Positions 9,576 to 20,162 of a stretch of DNA of 64,000 nucleotides are shown here, piece by piece (the first letter of the stretch is position 1; each line of letters begins with the position of its first letter). The notes below the pieces were generated by a model. That model ran no database searches. It saw nothing but the letters and a program-made list of their open reading frames with translations, and was not told the DNA's origin. A program made the position numbers and the translations under genes. Origin of the DNA: Meridianimaribacter flavus (GTDB lineage: Bacteria > Bacteroidota > Bacteroidia > Flavobacteriales > Flavobacteriaceae); NCBI RefSeq assembly GCF_004366715.1, contig NZ_SOQZ01000001.1, positions 124,001 through 188,000 on the forward strand, given 5' to 3'.

Positions 9576-9583
9576 TATATTTG
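9576..9583 (+). promoter_or_regulatory. TAnnTTTG -7 element for lepA
   Basis: TATATTTG matches exactly. A possible TTG start codon at 9581 lies inside this element, so it cannot be the translated start. The real start must be ATG 9596 or 9611. Confidence 0.6.
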
Positions 9584-9610
9584 CAGAATCTTAGGATGAA
9601 GAATTGCACT

Positions 9611-11407
9611 ATGAAGAACATTAGAAATTTTTGTATAATAGCACATATCGACCATGGTAAGAGTACTCTTGCCGATAGGCTGTTAGATTTTACTGGTTCG
9701 GTTACCGACAGAGAAAAACAAGATCAGCTCTTGGACAACATGGATTTAGAGCGTGAACGAGGTATCACTATTAAATCGCATGCTATCCAAATGGAGTATA
9801 TGCACAATGGCGAACAATATATTTTAAATCTTATTGATACTCCTGGTCACGTAGATTTTTCTTACGAAGTATCGCGTTCCATTGCTGCCTGTGAAGGAGC
9901 ACTTTTAATTGTTGATGCTGCTCAAAGTATACAAGCGCAAACTATTTCTAATTTATATTTAGCTCTTGAAAATGATTTAGAAATCATTCCTGTGTTGAAT
10001 AAAGTAGATTTACCTAGTGCAAATCCTGAAGAAGTTACTGATGATATTGTAGATTTATTAGGTTGCGACCCTTCTGAAGTTATTCATGCTAGTGGAAAAA
10101 CTGGGTTTGGTGTTGAAAATATTTTATCTGCAATTATTGAGCGTGTTCCTGCTCCTAGTGGTAATCCAGATGAACCATTACAAGCCTTAATTTTTGACTC
10201 TGTTTACAACCCTTTTAGAGGTGTTGAAACTTATTTTAGAGTTATTAATGGTAAAATTAGAAAAGGGCAAAACATTAAGTTTATTGCAACTGGCAAAACG
10301 TATTTTGCTGATGAAGTAGGAACTTTAAAACTTAAACAACAGCCAAAGCAAGTTATTAACACAGGTGACGTTGGGTATTTAATTACTGGTATTAAAGAGG
10401 CTAAAGAAGTAAAAGTTGGAGATACTATTACTGATGCTAAAGAGCCAACTAAAAACGCTATTGAAGGGTTTGAAAACGTAAAACCAATGGTATTTGCTGG
10501 TATTTACCCTGTAGATACTGAAGATTATGAAGATTTAAGAGCTTCTATGGAAAAGCTTCAGCTTAATGATGCTTCTTTAGTATTTGCTCCTGAAAGTTCT
10601 GCGGCTCTTGGTTTTGGATTCCGTTGTGGATTTTTAGGAATGTTGCATCTTGAAATTATTCAAGAGCGTTTAGAGCGTGAGTTTGATATGACAGTTATCA
10701 CAACCGTTCCTAACGTAAGCTACCATGCATTTACTAACAAAAACCCTGATGAAATCATCATTGTTAACAACCCAACCGATTTACCTGAACCTTCTACACT
10801 TAACCGAGTAGAAGAACCGTACATAAAAGCAACTATTATTACTAAAGCCGATTTTGTTGGTCCTGTAATGAGCTTGTGTATAGAAAAACGTGGTGTCATC
10901 ACCAATCAAACATATTTAACACCTGAGCGTGTTGAATTGTCTTTTGATATGCCTTTAGCTGAAATTGTTTTTGATTTTTATGATCGTTTAAAAACGGTTT
11001 CAAAAGGTTATGCATCGTTTGATTATTCTCCTATTGGAATGCGCGCTTCAAAACTAGTAAGAGTTGATATTTTATTAAACGCACAACAAGTTGATGCGCT
11101 TTCAGCATTAATTCATGCCGATAATGCCTACACCATAGGTAAAAAAATGTGTGAAAAGTTAAAAGAACTTATCCCGAGACAACAGTTTGATATTCCTATT
11201 CAAGCTGCAATTGGAGCTAAAATTATTTCTAGAGAAACCGTAAAAGCACTTCGTAAAGATGTAACTGCAAAATGTTATGGTGGAGATATTTCGCGTAAAC
11301 GTAAACTTTTAGAAAAACAGAAAAAAGGTAAAAAACGTATGCGTCAAGTAGGTAATGTTGAAATACCTCAGCAAGCGTTTATGGCTGTATTAAAGCTTAA
11401 CGATTAA
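9611..11407 (+). CDS. lepA: Elongation factor 4 (back-translocating ribosomal GTPase LepA)
   Basis: From ATG 9611 the protein has 598 residues, the standard LepA length, and begins [19 protein letters not shown]. The GTPase motifs are G1 (AHIDHGKST), G3 (DTPGHVDF) and G4 (NKVDLP). The EF4-specific C-terminal domain is present to the end ([20 protein letters not shown]). LepA acts on the ribosome during translation and 30S assembly under stress. A longer frame (ATG 9596) would add five residues (MKNCT). The gene's last 4 bp overlap the convergent antiporter gene. Confidence 0.97.
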   Translation: MKNIRNFCIIAHIDHGKSTLADRLLDFTGSVTDREKQDQLLDNMDLERERGITIKSHAIQMEYMHNGEQYILNLIDTPGHVDFSYEVSRSIAACEGALLIVDAAQSIQAQTISNLYLALENDLEIIPVLNKVDLPSANPEEVTDDIVDLLGCDPSEVIHASGKTGFGVENILSAIIERVPAPSGNPDEPLQALIFDSVYNPFRGVETYFRVINGKIRKGQNIKFIATGKTYFADEVGTLKLKQQPKQVINTGDVGYLITGIKEAKEVKVGDTITDAKEPTKNAIEGFENVKPMVFAGIYPVDTEDYEDLRASMEKLQLNDASLVFAPESSAALGFGFRCGFLGMLHLEIIQERLEREFDMTVITTVPNVSYHAFTNKNPDEIIIVNNPTDLPEPSTLNRVEEPYIKATIITKADFVGPVMSLCIEKRGVITNQTYLTPERVELSFDMPLAEIVFDFYDRLKTVSKGYASFDYSPIGMRASKLVRVDILLNAQQVDALSALIHADNAYTIGKKMCEKLKELIPRQQFDIPIQAAIGAKIISRETVKALRKDVTAKCYGGDISRKRKLLEKQKKGKKRMRQVGNVEIPQQAFMAVLKLND

Positions 11408-13224
11408 AGTCCTTCGGGTTTTCCTAAGTATACTAACTGAAAGCCTTTTTCTATTTCAAAATTCTTATCTAAAGAGCAAAGTATATGTAGCTCTCCTGAT
11501 AGATCTTTTATAAATAGAGGTATTGCTTTTTGTTCAGCATTTAAGCGCTCAATGGTCTTTAAATACATTTCTTTAGACTCTATATTTATTTCATTAACTA
11601 CAGGATAGTCTCTGGCAACTTCACTAAAGTTTAAGTAATCGTCCTTCTTAGAGAAAATAATATCTGTCGGAATAGACTCTGGATGCTTTATTTCTTCAGC
11701 AGAAATTAAACGATACGCTCCAGATTCTCCCAAATGCTTTTGAAATTTATTGATAGAGTGTCTGTTTACCTCATCACTTCCTGTAAGTGCAAGTAAATAT
11801 CCTATATCGCTTAGCTCAACATCGTTAGATAAGTCTTCAGAATACACATTAGCTTCCATTGCGTCAATATCTTTTGCTCTGGCTTTATCGATATTCTCTT
11901 TGTTACTATCAATTAACACTACATGTCGTCCATTATCAATCAAGTATTTTGCAATAATTCTAGAAGCTTCAGACGCTCCAATAATTAAAATTCCGTTGCT
12001 TGATTTTAAGTAAACGCCTATCCATTTTGAAAAAGATCGTGCTGTTGTAGCATTAAGTAATACGGTTACTAAAACTGTTGTAAACACTAAAGGAGTAATA
12101 TATTCAGCTCCTGGTTCTCCTTTTAAAACTAGCTTTGTACCAAATAAAGAAGCAATACCTGCAGCTACAATACCTCTTGGTCCAACCCAACTAATAAATA
12201 GTTTTTCGTTGACTTTTAACCTAGAATTTGTGGTGCTTAAGAACACACCTAATGGACGAAGAATAAAAATGATTATTGCCATTAATATGGCAGTGTTCCA
12301 ATTGAAAACAATTTCTAAATCTTCAATATTTACATTGGCAGATAGCAAAATAAAGAGTATAGAAATAAGTAAAACACTTAACGACTCTTTAAAATATAAT
12401 AATTCTTTAAGGTTAGGAAGTTTGCTGTTACCTAACACCATTCCCATAACCACAACAGCTAAAAGACCAGATTCGTGTGCAAAAACATCAGACTCTACAA
12501 ACACTAAAAGCACAACTGATAATGCTGCAACATTCAATAAATAATGAGGAATTAAATGTTTTTTAATAGCAAAATACAATGCTAATGCTGCTGTTGTACC
12601 AAAAGAAAATCCAACAATTACAATTTTCCCAAACTCAATAAATGCCTGTAATGTGTAACCACTATCATCACCAATACTTATAAACTCAAAAACCAAAACC
12701 GCTACTAAAGCACCTATTGGATCAATTAAAATACCTTCCCATTTTAAAACTGCAGAAACGTCTTTTTTAAGCGGAATATTTCTTAAAATAGGTGCAATTA
12801 CAGTTGGTCCTGTAACTATTATTAATGCTGAAAATAGAAATGATATTTTCCAGCTTAAGCCAAAAATAAAGTGAGTTGCAATTCCTCCACCAATAAATGT
12901 AACAGCTGCTGCAACACTTATCAATTTTAAAATTACTGGTCCTACTTTAGATATTTCATTGCGCTTAAGGGTTAAACCACCTTCAAAAAGTATGACACCA
13001 ATTGCTAAAGACACAAAGCTGTAGAGGCTTTCACCAGGAAAGAGTCCTTTGGTTCCGTTCCAAACAGGTTCAATCCATTTTGAGCCATCTTGAGATAGTA
13101 ATGTAGAAATTGGCCCAACAAATAATCCTATTAATATTAAGGGTAAAATTGCAGGTATTTTAAATCGCCATGCAACCCATTGTGCTAATATTCCTAAAAT
13201 TACAATTCCTGAAAGTTCAATCAT
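11404..13224 (-). CDS. Cation:proton antiporter with C-terminal TrkA-N (RCK) domain
   Basis: A 606-residue inner-membrane protein. The first ~390 residues form about 12 hydrophobic helices of the CPA-type Na+/H+ exchanger fold (start [40 protein letters not shown] resembles the conserved ion-site helix of the NhaP/CPA1 group). Residues about 400-510 form a Rossmann RCK domain ([35 protein letters not shown]), which in related proteins binds a nucleotide and gates transport. A C-terminal extension follows. Whether Na+ or K+ is exchanged cannot be told from the sequence. Confidence 0.88.
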   Translation of the reverse strand: MIELSGIVILGILAQWVAWRFKIPAILPLILIGLFVGPISTLLSQDGSKWIEPVWNGTKGLFPGESLYSFVSLAIGVILFEGGLTLKRNEISKVGPVILKLISVAAAVTFIGGGIATHFIFGLSWKISFLFSALIIVTGPTVIAPILRNIPLKKDVSAVLKWEGILIDPIGALVAVLVFEFISIGDDSGYTLQAFIEFGKIVIVGFSFGTTAALALYFAIKKHLIPHYLLNVAALSVVLLVFVESDVFAHESGLLAVVVMGMVLGNSKLPNLKELLYFKESLSVLLISILFILLSANVNIEDLEIVFNWNTAILMAIIIFILRPLGVFLSTTNSRLKVNEKLFISWVGPRGIVAAGIASLFGTKLVLKGEPGAEYITPLVFTTVLVTVLLNATTARSFSKWIGVYLKSSNGILIIGASEASRIIAKYLIDNGRHVVLIDSNKENIDKARAKDIDAMEANVYSEDLSNDVELSDIGYLLALTGSDEVNRHSINKFQKHLGESGAYRLISAEEIKHPESIPTDIIFSKKDDYLNFSEVARDYPVVNEINIESKEMYLKTIERLNAEQKAIPLFIKDLSGELHILCSLDKNFEIEKGFQLVYLGKPEGL

Positions 13225-13370
13225 GTATTTTATTTTTTGTTAAAATACTAATAAAAACCATAACCATCCATTACTCAACGGTAAAATAATTGGTTTTTAA
13301 AAGTATTATAGTGCGCTTCAATCACTTAAATTCCTTAGTATTTTTTTAATTTGCATAAAAATAAAATGTT

Positions 13371-14228
13371 ATGAAATTATATCCTATTGAATCTGGAAAT
13401 TTTAAGCTTGATGGTGGTGCTATGTTTGGTGTTGTACCAAAATCGTTATGGCATCGTACTAATCCTGCCGATGCTAATAATATGATAGATATTGCTGCAC
13501 GTTGTTTGCTTATTGAAGATGGAAATCGGTTGATTTTAATCGATACAGGAATGGGAGACAAGCAAAGCGACAAATTCTTTGGATATTATTACTTATGGGG
13601 AAATGATACTATTGATAAATCTCTAAAAAAATACGGCTTTCATAGAGATGATATTACTGATGTATTTATGACGCATTTGCATTTTGACCACTGTGGAGGC
13701 AGTGTACAATGGAATAAAGATAGAACAGGATATGAACCAGCTTTTAAAAATGCACGTTTTTGGAGCAATAAAGACCATTGGTTGTGGGCAACTCAACCTA
13801 ATAATCGTGAAAAAGCTTCGTTTTTGAAAGAAAATATTCTTCCTATGGAAGAGAGTGGTCAGCTAAACTTTGTATCACTGCCTGAAACCGAAATTTTAAA
13901 AAATTCTGAATTAGGTTTTGATATCTTTTTTGCAAATGGACATACTGATAAACAAATGATTCCTATAATTACTTATAAGGATATGAAAATATGTTTTATG
14001 GCCGATTTACTTCCAACTGCAGGTCATTTGCCTTTACCTTATGTTATGGGATACGATACACGACCTCTATTGACCTTAGATGAAAAAGAAGCCTTTTTAA
14101 ATCTTGCTGCAAATGACAATTTTTACCTATTTTTAGAACACGACGCTCACAATGAGATTATAACTGTACAGCATACCGAAAAAGGTGTAAGGCTAAAAGA
14201 TGTTTATAGTTGTAGTGATTTGTTCTAA
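13371..14228 (+). CDS. MBL-fold metallo-hydrolase
   Basis: A 285-residue cytoplasmic protein of the metallo-beta-lactamase superfamily. The dinuclear zinc motif THLHFDHCGG lies at residues 101-110 (H102, H104, D106, H107). Later ligands are plausible at FANGHTD, CFMADLLPTAGH and LEHDAHNE. The N-terminal part (SRCLLIED-like strand, LILIDTGMGDK) is standard for the fold. Similar proteins include lactonases and glyoxalase-II-like hydrolases; the substrate here is unknown. It precedes an S8 peptidase on the same strand by 18 bp. Confidence 0.85.
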   Translation: MKLYPIESGNFKLDGGAMFGVVPKSLWHRTNPADANNMIDIAARCLLIEDGNRLILIDTGMGDKQSDKFFGYYYLWGNDTIDKSLKKYGFHRDDITDVFMTHLHFDHCGGSVQWNKDRTGYEPAFKNARFWSNKDHWLWATQPNNREKASFLKENILPMEESGQLNFVSLPETEILKNSELGFDIFFANGHTDKQMIPIITYKDMKICFMADLLPTAGHLPLPYVMGYDTRPLLTLDEKEAFLNLAANDNFYLFLEHDAHNEIITVQHTEKGVRLKDVYSCSDLF

Positions 14229-14246
14229 AAAACGTAATTGTAAAAC

Positions 14247-15851
14247 ATGAAAACAATTAAAGCTGTATTTTTTTGCTTACTACTTGTGTTGCTACATAAT
14301 TGTGGGTCGTCTCCTATTATCTCAACACCAGAAGAGAATATTGACAACATTCCTTTAAAAATCTCTAATTTATCTGAAAGTGAGCTAAAAAAATGGAGTC
14401 ATTTAGATTTAATAAAAGACACAATTCCAGGTATAAGCCTTGAAAAAGCCTACAACGAAATTATTAAAACCAATAAAGGTGTTACAACCATAGTTGCTGT
14501 TATAGATTCTGGAGTAGATATAAACCATGAAGACCTTTCAAGTTCTATTTGGGTAAATACTAAAGAAATTCCAAACAATGGAAAAGATGATGATAATAAT
14601 GGCTTTATAGATGATGTTAACGGTTGGAATTTTATAGGAGATACTTATGACGAGCAATTTGAGTTTGTAAGATTAATTGTAAGTGGAGATTCTTCCAACC
14701 CAAGATATGCCGATGCGCTTTTTGAATATCAAAAACAGTATCAAAAATACTCTGAAGCAAAAACCAATACTGAGAATCTTATTCAACAAGTAACTACTGC
14801 AGATAATAGAATTTCAAGTTATCTAAAGAAAAAAAACTATACCAAAGAAGACGTATTTGCTATTAGAACTGAAGACCAAAATGTATTGGAAGCGGTTTCA
14901 ATAATGAGATCTGTTTACACTTACAATTTTGAAACTGTTGATGCCATTAAAGCAGCTTTAAATAAAGATTTGAAATTAATAAACGAGCGATTAACAGTTC
15001 ATTTAAATAAAAACCTAAAAGGCAGAAAAACTAAAGACAATCCTAACGATATAAACGATATAGGTTATGGAGATAATAATGTAAAACCTCATGATGCTGA
15101 AGAAACCCATGGCACTCATGTTTCAGGTATAATAGCAGCTAAAAGAGACAACAACAAAGGCATAAAAGGTGTTGCAAACAATGTAAAAATTATGCCTATT
15201 CGTAACACACCTAATGGAGATGAATACGATAAAGATATTGCTCTAGCCATACGATATGCTGTTGATAATGGAGCAAAAATTATCAATATGAGCTTTGGTA
15301 AATACTTTTCACCTCATAAAGAGTGGGTTAAAGATGCCATTTTATATGCAGCAAGCAATGATGTACTCATTGTTCACGCAGCAGGTAACGATGCATTAAA
15401 TTTAGATTCTTCTCTTAATTTTCCTACTGATGTTGATAATGGAAAAGAAATTGCGGATAACTTTATAAATGTTGGTGCAACGTATTATCGTTATGGTTCC
15501 GACCTAGTTGCAGATTATTCTAACTACGGAAAACAAAATGTTGATATTTTTGCTCCTGGTTCTAGTATTTACTCCACAGTTCCAAATAATTCTTATGAGT
15601 CTGAAGGAGGAACTTCAATGGCTGCTCCATTGGTTACAGGAGTTGCAGCATTAATTCGTTCACAATACCCTAATTTAACAGCATCACAAGTAAAAAAAGC
15701 TATTTTAAATTCTGGTTTAGAAATTAATACCAAAGTAATTGTTGGTGGAAATATTGGAGATATAAAGTCTTTTGATACCTTGTCAAAATCTGGTAAACTA
15801 TTAAATGCCTACAACGCATTATTAGAAGCTTCTAAACTAAACAACAACTAA
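14247..15851 (+). CDS. S8 (subtilisin-like) serine peptidase, lipoprotein
   Basis: A 534-residue subtilase with a lipoprotein signal (LLLVLLHNCGSS, Cys 19). The catalytic triad is present: Asp 87 in AVIDSGVDINHEDL, His about 288 in THGTHVSGIIAAK, and Ser about 457 in GGTSMAAPLVTGVAALI. The Asp-His distance is about 200 residues instead of roughly 35-40, because of a long charged, helix-rich insertion (about 150-270). It is probably a cell-envelope protease. Its stop is followed after 3 nt by rnpA. Confidence 0.92.
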   Translation: MKTIKAVFFCLLLVLLHNCGSSPIISTPEENIDNIPLKISNLSESELKKWSHLDLIKDTIPGISLEKAYNEIIKTNKGVTTIVAVIDSGVDINHEDLSSSIWVNTKEIPNNGKDDDNNGFIDDVNGWNFIGDTYDEQFEFVRLIVSGDSSNPRYADALFEYQKQYQKYSEAKTNTENLIQQVTTADNRISSYLKKKNYTKEDVFAIRTEDQNVLEAVSIMRSVYTYNFETVDAIKAALNKDLKLINERLTVHLNKNLKGRKTKDNPNDINDIGYGDNNVKPHDAEETHGTHVSGIIAAKRDNNKGIKGVANNVKIMPIRNTPNGDEYDKDIALAIRYAVDNGAKIINMSFGKYFSPHKEWVKDAILYAASNDVLIVHAAGNDALNLDSSLNFPTDVDNGKEIADNFINVGATYYRYGSDLVADYSNYGKQNVDIFAPGSSIYSTVPNNSYESEGGTSMAAPLVTGVAALIRSQYPNLTASQVKKAILNSGLEINTKVIVGGNIGDIKSFDTLSKSGKLLNAYNALLEASKLNNN

Positions 15852-15854
15852 TTA

Positions 15855-16229
15855 ATGTTCACCTACAACAAAAAAGAAAAATTAAAGAGTAAAAAGCTTA
15901 TTGAACAACTTTTTGCAGAAGGACAATCGGTTTCTGCTTATCCACTTAAGCTTATATACTTGCCTGTTGATTTTGATGATTCCATTTTACTTAAAGCTGG
16001 TGTAACTGTTAGCAAAAGAAAATTTAAAAATGCTGTTGATAGAAATCGTATCAAACGATTAATGAGAGAAGCCTATAGATTAAACAAGGCTGTAATTTTT
16101 AACAACATTACAACACAATATGCGTTAATGATTTTATACATTGGTAACGATGGTATAACTTTTGAGGTATTGGACACTAAAATGAAGGTTTTACTGAACA
16201 AATTCTTAAACGCATCCTCAAATAACTAA
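15855..16229 (+). CDS. rnpA: Ribonuclease P protein component
   Basis: A 124-residue basic protein with the RNase P signature at AGVTVSKRKFKNAVDRNRIK followed by RLMREAYR. This subunit binds the RNase P RNA and helps it cut the 5' leader from tRNA precursors. rpmH, the usual upstream neighbour, is absent here. Instead the gene sits between S8 and S41 peptidase genes, with 3 bp and 7 bp spacing, suggesting one transcript. Confidence 0.95.
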   Translation: MFTYNKKEKLKSKKLIEQLFAEGQSVSAYPLKLIYLPVDFDDSILLKAGVTVSKRKFKNAVDRNRIKRLMREAYRLNKAVIFNNITTQYALMILYIGNDGITFEVLDTKMKVLLNKFLNASSNN

Positions 16230-16236
16230 ACTTAAG

Positions 16237-17871
16237 ATGAAAACATTACTACGAAAAAGAATATTCATTCCTGTTTTGGCACTTTCAATTTTTGTAACAA
16301 CAAGTGCTTTTAAAAGTGAGTTTTTTGAAATAGCAAAGCAAATTGAAATCTTCACGACGCTATTTAAGGAACTTAACATGAATTATGTTGATGAAACCAA
16401 TCCTGGAGATTTAATGGATACTGCCATTAAAAGCATGTTAGAAGATCTTGATCCTTATACCAATTTTATGAACGAGCAAGATGTTGAAGCTGCTCGTATA
16501 AACAATACTGGCGATTATACAGGCATTGGAGCAAGCGTTTTAACACTTAAAGACAAGTTGGTAATTGTAGAACCTTACAAGGATTATCCTGCAGATAAAG
16601 CAGGCTTAAAAGCTGGTGATGAGATTATAAAAGTTGAAAATGTTGTTGTTGCCGATTTTAAAGATGATGCTGGCAATTTATTACAAGGTGCTTCTGGTAC
16701 AACAGTAAATGTAACTTTTGTAAGACAAGGAAAAACACAAACAGCAGCTATAAAACGCGAAGCAGTAGAAATTCATGCTGTTCCTCATTTTTCAATGATT
16801 AATGATAAAACAGGTTATGTTGTTTTAAGAAAGTTTAATGATAAAGCCTCTAGCGAAACCATTAACGCTATAAGAAGTCTTAAAAACCAAGGTGCCGAAA
16901 AATTAATATTGGATTTAAGAGGAAATCCTGGTGGTTTACTGAGTGAAGCTGTAAATATTGTTAACATTTTTGTACCTCAAAACCAGTTGGTAGTTACTAC
17001 AAAATCTAAAGTTAAAAAATACAACAAAACCTATTACACACAACGCGAAGCTATTGATACCGAAATTCCATTAGTGGTTTTAATAGATGGTAGAAGTGCT
17101 TCAGCAAGCGAAATTGTATCAGGTGCTTTACAAGATTTAGATAGAGCAGTTGTTGTTGGTGCAAGAAGTTTTGGAAAAGGTCTTGTACAGCGACCAAAAC
17201 CGCTTATTTATGGAACTCAAATGAAAATAACCATTTCTAGATATTACACACCATCTGGAAGATGTATACAAGCTTTAGATTACTGGAATAGAGATGAAAA
17301 TGGTAAAGCAACCAGAGTTAAAAAAGAAAACTATAGTGCATTTAAAACTAAAAAAGGAAGAACTGTTTACGATGGTGGCGGAATTCAACCTGACTTGGAA
17401 TTAGTAGAATCGGTTTATAGTCCAATTACAAACGCTATTTTAAATGATAACTTAATATTTAATTATGCTACTGAATATTACTACAAGAATAGTGTTACTG
17501 ATTTAAAATCGTTTAAACTTTCAGATAGTGATTTCAATAATTTTAAAGCCTTTTTAGATAAGAATAATTTCAACTTTGAGACCAAAACCGAAAAAGCTTT
17601 TGAAGAGGCTATGGAAGTAGCTAATGACGAGCAAATTTATGCTGCTATAAACAATGAATATACAAGCTTAATTAATACTATAAATACCTATAAAAATAGA
17701 GCTGTAGATAATAATAAAGACCAGTTACTATCGCTTTTATCTGATGAAATTGTAAAACGTTATTTTTATAGAGAAGGACTGTATGAATATTATTTAGCTA
17801 ACAACCTTGAAATTCAAAAAGCAAAGGAAATTCTTAAAAATCCTTCAACATATTCAAGTTATTTAAATTAA
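16237..17871 (+). CDS. S41 family C-terminal processing peptidase
   Basis: A 544-residue periplasmic protease with an N-terminal signal/anchor helix (IFIPVLALSIFVTTSAF). It has a PDZ domain (about 100-185; PADKAGLKAGDEIIKVEN) and an S41 catalytic domain. The serine lies in GRSASASEIVSGALQDL (about 286-302) and the lysine in ARSFGKGLVQ (about 315). The C-terminal ~150 residues are a helical extension. CtpA/Prc enzymes degrade or trim envelope proteins. It closes the S8-rnpA-S41 cluster. Confidence 0.92.
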   Translation: MKTLLRKRIFIPVLALSIFVTTSAFKSEFFEIAKQIEIFTTLFKELNMNYVDETNPGDLMDTAIKSMLEDLDPYTNFMNEQDVEAARINNTGDYTGIGASVLTLKDKLVIVEPYKDYPADKAGLKAGDEIIKVENVVVADFKDDAGNLLQGASGTTVNVTFVRQGKTQTAAIKREAVEIHAVPHFSMINDKTGYVVLRKFNDKASSETINAIRSLKNQGAEKLILDLRGNPGGLLSEAVNIVNIFVPQNQLVVTTKSKVKKYNKTYYTQREAIDTEIPLVVLIDGRSASASEIVSGALQDLDRAVVVGARSFGKGLVQRPKPLIYGTQMKITISRYYTPSGRCIQALDYWNRDENGKATRVKKENYSAFKTKKGRTVYDGGGIQPDLELVESVYSPITNAILNDNLIFNYATEYYYKNSVTDLKSFKLSDSDFNNFKAFLDKNNFNFETKTEKAFEEAMEVANDEQIYAAINNEYTSLINTINTYKNRAVDNNKDQLLSLLSDEIVKRYFYREGLYEYYLANNLEIQKAKEILKNPSTYSSYLN

Positions 17872-17939
17872 TTATTTGACTGTATTTTATGTTAAAAAAT
17901 AAAAATAATTTATCTTTAATTCCCCTTTTTTAAAGAAAA

Positions 17940-18779
17940 ATGAAAAAACTAATAGTCTTACTCTTTTTAATATCTCAATTTGTTTGTGCTCAAAAAGAAC
18001 TTACTCACGAAGTGTATTTTGAAACAGATAAATATGATGTTCCTGAAACTGAGCATAGTAGACTATTAATGTTTTTATCAAAAATTGAAGGGTTAGATAT
18101 TGAAAAAATATCCATTTATGGCTTTTGTGATGATAGAGGTAGTGATGATTACAACTTGGTTTTATCACAGCAAAGGGCAAATTCTATCAAAGAAATATTT
18201 TCAAATAACGAGTTTGACGAGTCTGTCATTACAAATGTTGATGGAAAAGGAGAAGTATTATTAAAACTTGTTAAAGAAGAAGACATTAATAAAATACGTG
18301 GTTTAAATCGTAAAGTTCAAATTATTGTGCATCCTTATGATCCACCTAGAGTTGTTGTTGAAGAACCTAAAAAACAAGATGTAAAAGATGCTTTAAAAGG
18401 CGAACTTAAAGCTGGTGATAAATTTACTTTAGACAATATTTTATTTAAAACAGGTTATAGTTATTTGCTTCCAGAATCAGTAAAAACATTAGAAGACATT
18501 GCTAAAGTACTTGTTGAACGCGATGACATTTACTTTACAATACAAGGTCATGTGTGTTGTACGCAAAATAGTAGAGATGCTATTGACCGAAGAACAAAAA
18601 AACGAAATCTTTCTGTAGCTAGAGCTAAATATATTTATGACTATTTAGCTAAAAAAGGTGTGGATAAACGCCGAATGAAATATGTTGGTATGCGTCGTAA
18701 ATTTCCGCTTGGTGGCGAACCAAAATATGATAGACGTGTGGAAATTTTGGTAACCTACGTTGGTGGTCAAGATAACTAG
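17940..18779 (+). CDS. OmpA family protein with two OmpA-like domains
   Basis: A 279-residue secreted protein (signal peptide about 1-18, ending CAQ). Two peptidoglycan-binding OmpA-like modules are visible: about 25-130 (VYFETDKYDVPETE, ISIYGFCDDRGSDDYN, LSQQRANSIKEIF) and about 160-275 (LFKTGYSYLLPESVKTLEDI, TIQGHVCCTQNSRDA, LSVARAKYIYDYLAKKGV). A short acidic/basic linker joins them. There is no barrel domain, so it is probably periplasmic and cell-wall associated. Its stop abuts the convergent GNAT gene. Confidence 0.85.
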   Translation: MKKLIVLLFLISQFVCAQKELTHEVYFETDKYDVPETEHSRLLMFLSKIEGLDIEKISIYGFCDDRGSDDYNLVLSQQRANSIKEIFSNNEFDESVITNVDGKGEVLLKLVKEEDINKIRGLNRKVQIIVHPYDPPRVVVEEPKKQDVKDALKGELKAGDKFTLDNILFKTGYSYLLPESVKTLEDIAKVLVERDDIYFTIQGHVCCTQNSRDAIDRRTKKRNLSVARAKYIYDYLAKKGVDKRRMKYVGMRRKFPLGGEPKYDRRVEILVTYVGGQDN

Positions 18780-19226
18780 TTACGCTTTGTAAACCATAGC
18801 TATATGCGGAATGCCATCTTCAAGATAGTCTTCTCCTATTGCTTTAAACCCTAAATTATTATAAAACTTATTTAAGTAACATTGAGCTGATATTTTTATG
18901 TCGGTTTCGTTATAATGTTCTTTTATAGCTTGTATAGAAGCCTCCATAATATCATAACCATATTTATGCTGGCGTTCTTTTTTAGCAACTACAACTCTAC
19001 CAATACTGGCTTTTTCAAAGTAATCTCCTGGTTTAAAAATACGTGTGTAAGCTACTACAACATTGTTTTTATAACCTAAAACATGAAGTGCTTTTTGGTC
19101 TTTTCCATCAATATCTTGGTATACACAATCTTGTTCTACAACAAAAACTTCGCTTCGTAATTGTAGTATATCATATAATTCTTGAGTAGTTAATTCTTGA
19201 AATGTTTTGGTTGTAATATCTAGCAT
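18780..19226 (-). CDS. GNAT family N-acetyltransferase (ElaA-like)
   Basis: A 148-residue GNAT-fold protein resembling the ElaA group: ELTTQELYDILQLRSEVFVV and EQDCVYQDIDGKDQKALHVL, then the acetyl-CoA-binding turn in GRVVVAKKERQHKYGYDIME (a variant of the R/Q-x-x-G-x-G/A motif). The acetylated substrate is unknown. Its start overlaps the stop of the CDF gene (TAATG), indicating translational coupling in an rpiB-CDF-GNAT unit. Confidence 0.85.
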   Translation of the reverse strand: MLDITTKTFQELTTQELYDILQLRSEVFVVEQDCVYQDIDGKDQKALHVLGYKNNVVVAYTRIFKPGDYFEKASIGRVVVAKKERQHKYGYDIMEASIQAIKEHYNETDIKISAQCYLNKFYNNLGFKAIGEDYLEDGIPHIAMVYKA

Positions 19227-20137
19227 TAGTCTTGTACGATAACTTCTTTAGGATCTTCTTTATTAAACTCTGGTTGTATAGTTACATGGTTTATATTAAA
19301 CTCGTCATGTAATAGGTTTTCTATTTCTAACAATAAGTCATTAAACTCTGATGTTGAAATATCTTCTTTTAAATCTAAATGCGCTTCTAAATGCAGTTCG
19401 TCATCACTTAAATTCCATATATGCACATGGTGTAGTTTATTCACTTTTGGAAGCTTATTAACAACACGAACCACAGCTTTAATATCTATATGTTCTGGTG
19501 TAAAAAGCATCAGCATTTTAGTAGATGTTTTTAATAAATGATAGCCAACAAAAATTAAATACACAGCTATTAAAAAGGTAAGTAAACTATCTACCCAAAA
19601 CAGCTGAAAATACTTCATTAATAAACCACCTATCAATACTGCAACACTTGCTAACATATCTGTTAATAAGTGTAAGTAAGCCGATTTTATATTAATATTA
19701 TTATCAGAATCTTTTTTAAGCAGTAACACACTATAACCATTACCAGCTATTGCAATAAGAGACAACCAAATAACAAGGTTTGATTCTATATTTTGTGGAT
19801 CTTGAAAACGCTCTACAGCTTCTTTTATAAGTATTACTGCAACAATTATTAAAGTTGCAGCATTTACAAAAGCTGCTAGAATTTCGGCACGTTTATAACC
19901 AAAAGTTCTATTTATTGATGCTTTTTGCTTTGATAATTTTGAAGCTATATAACTTACAATTAAAGAGAGTACATCACTAAAATTATGCAGCGCATCACTT
20001 AACAACGATAAACTACCAGAAACCAAACCACCTATTACTTGAGCAACTGTAATTACAGTATTAAGTAATATGGTAATTAAAAGCTTTCGGCCTTTTAAAT
20101 CTTTATGATCGTGGTTATGTGCATGCGAATGACCCAT
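19226..20137 (-). CDS. Cation diffusion facilitator family metal transporter
   Basis: A 303-residue CDF transporter. It starts with a His-rich tail (MGHSHAHNHDH) that may bind metal, followed by six membrane helices (about 17-205). The family metal site is visible in LSDALHNFSDVLSL and again in YLHLLTDMLASV (HxxxD pattern in helices 2 and 5). The cytoplasmic C-terminal ferredoxin-like domain (about 215-300) contains LHHVHIWNLSDDELHLEAHL. It likely exports Zn2+ or a similar divalent cation, of the CzcD/ZitB type. Co-oriented with rpiB and GNAT. Confidence 0.92.
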   Translation of the reverse strand: MGHSHAHNHDHKDLKGRKLLITILLNTVITVAQVIGGLVSGSLSLLSDALHNFSDVLSLIVSYIASKLSKQKASINRTFGYKRAEILAAFVNAATLIIVAVILIKEAVERFQDPQNIESNLVIWLSLIAIAGNGYSVLLLKKDSDNNINIKSAYLHLLTDMLASVAVLIGGLLMKYFQLFWVDSLLTFLIAVYLIFVGYHLLKTSTKMLMLFTPEHIDIKAVVRVVNKLPKVNKLHHVHIWNLSDDELHLEAHLDLKEDISTSEFNDLLLEIENLLHDEFNINHVTIQPEFNKEDPKEVIVQD

Positions 20138-20162
20138 AGTTTACCAACTTAAAAATTGGTAA

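Noticed and set aside
12209-12544. Open frame opposite the antiporter gene
   Set aside because: It is a shadow of a membrane-protein gene on the other strand; the minus-strand product is a clear family member.
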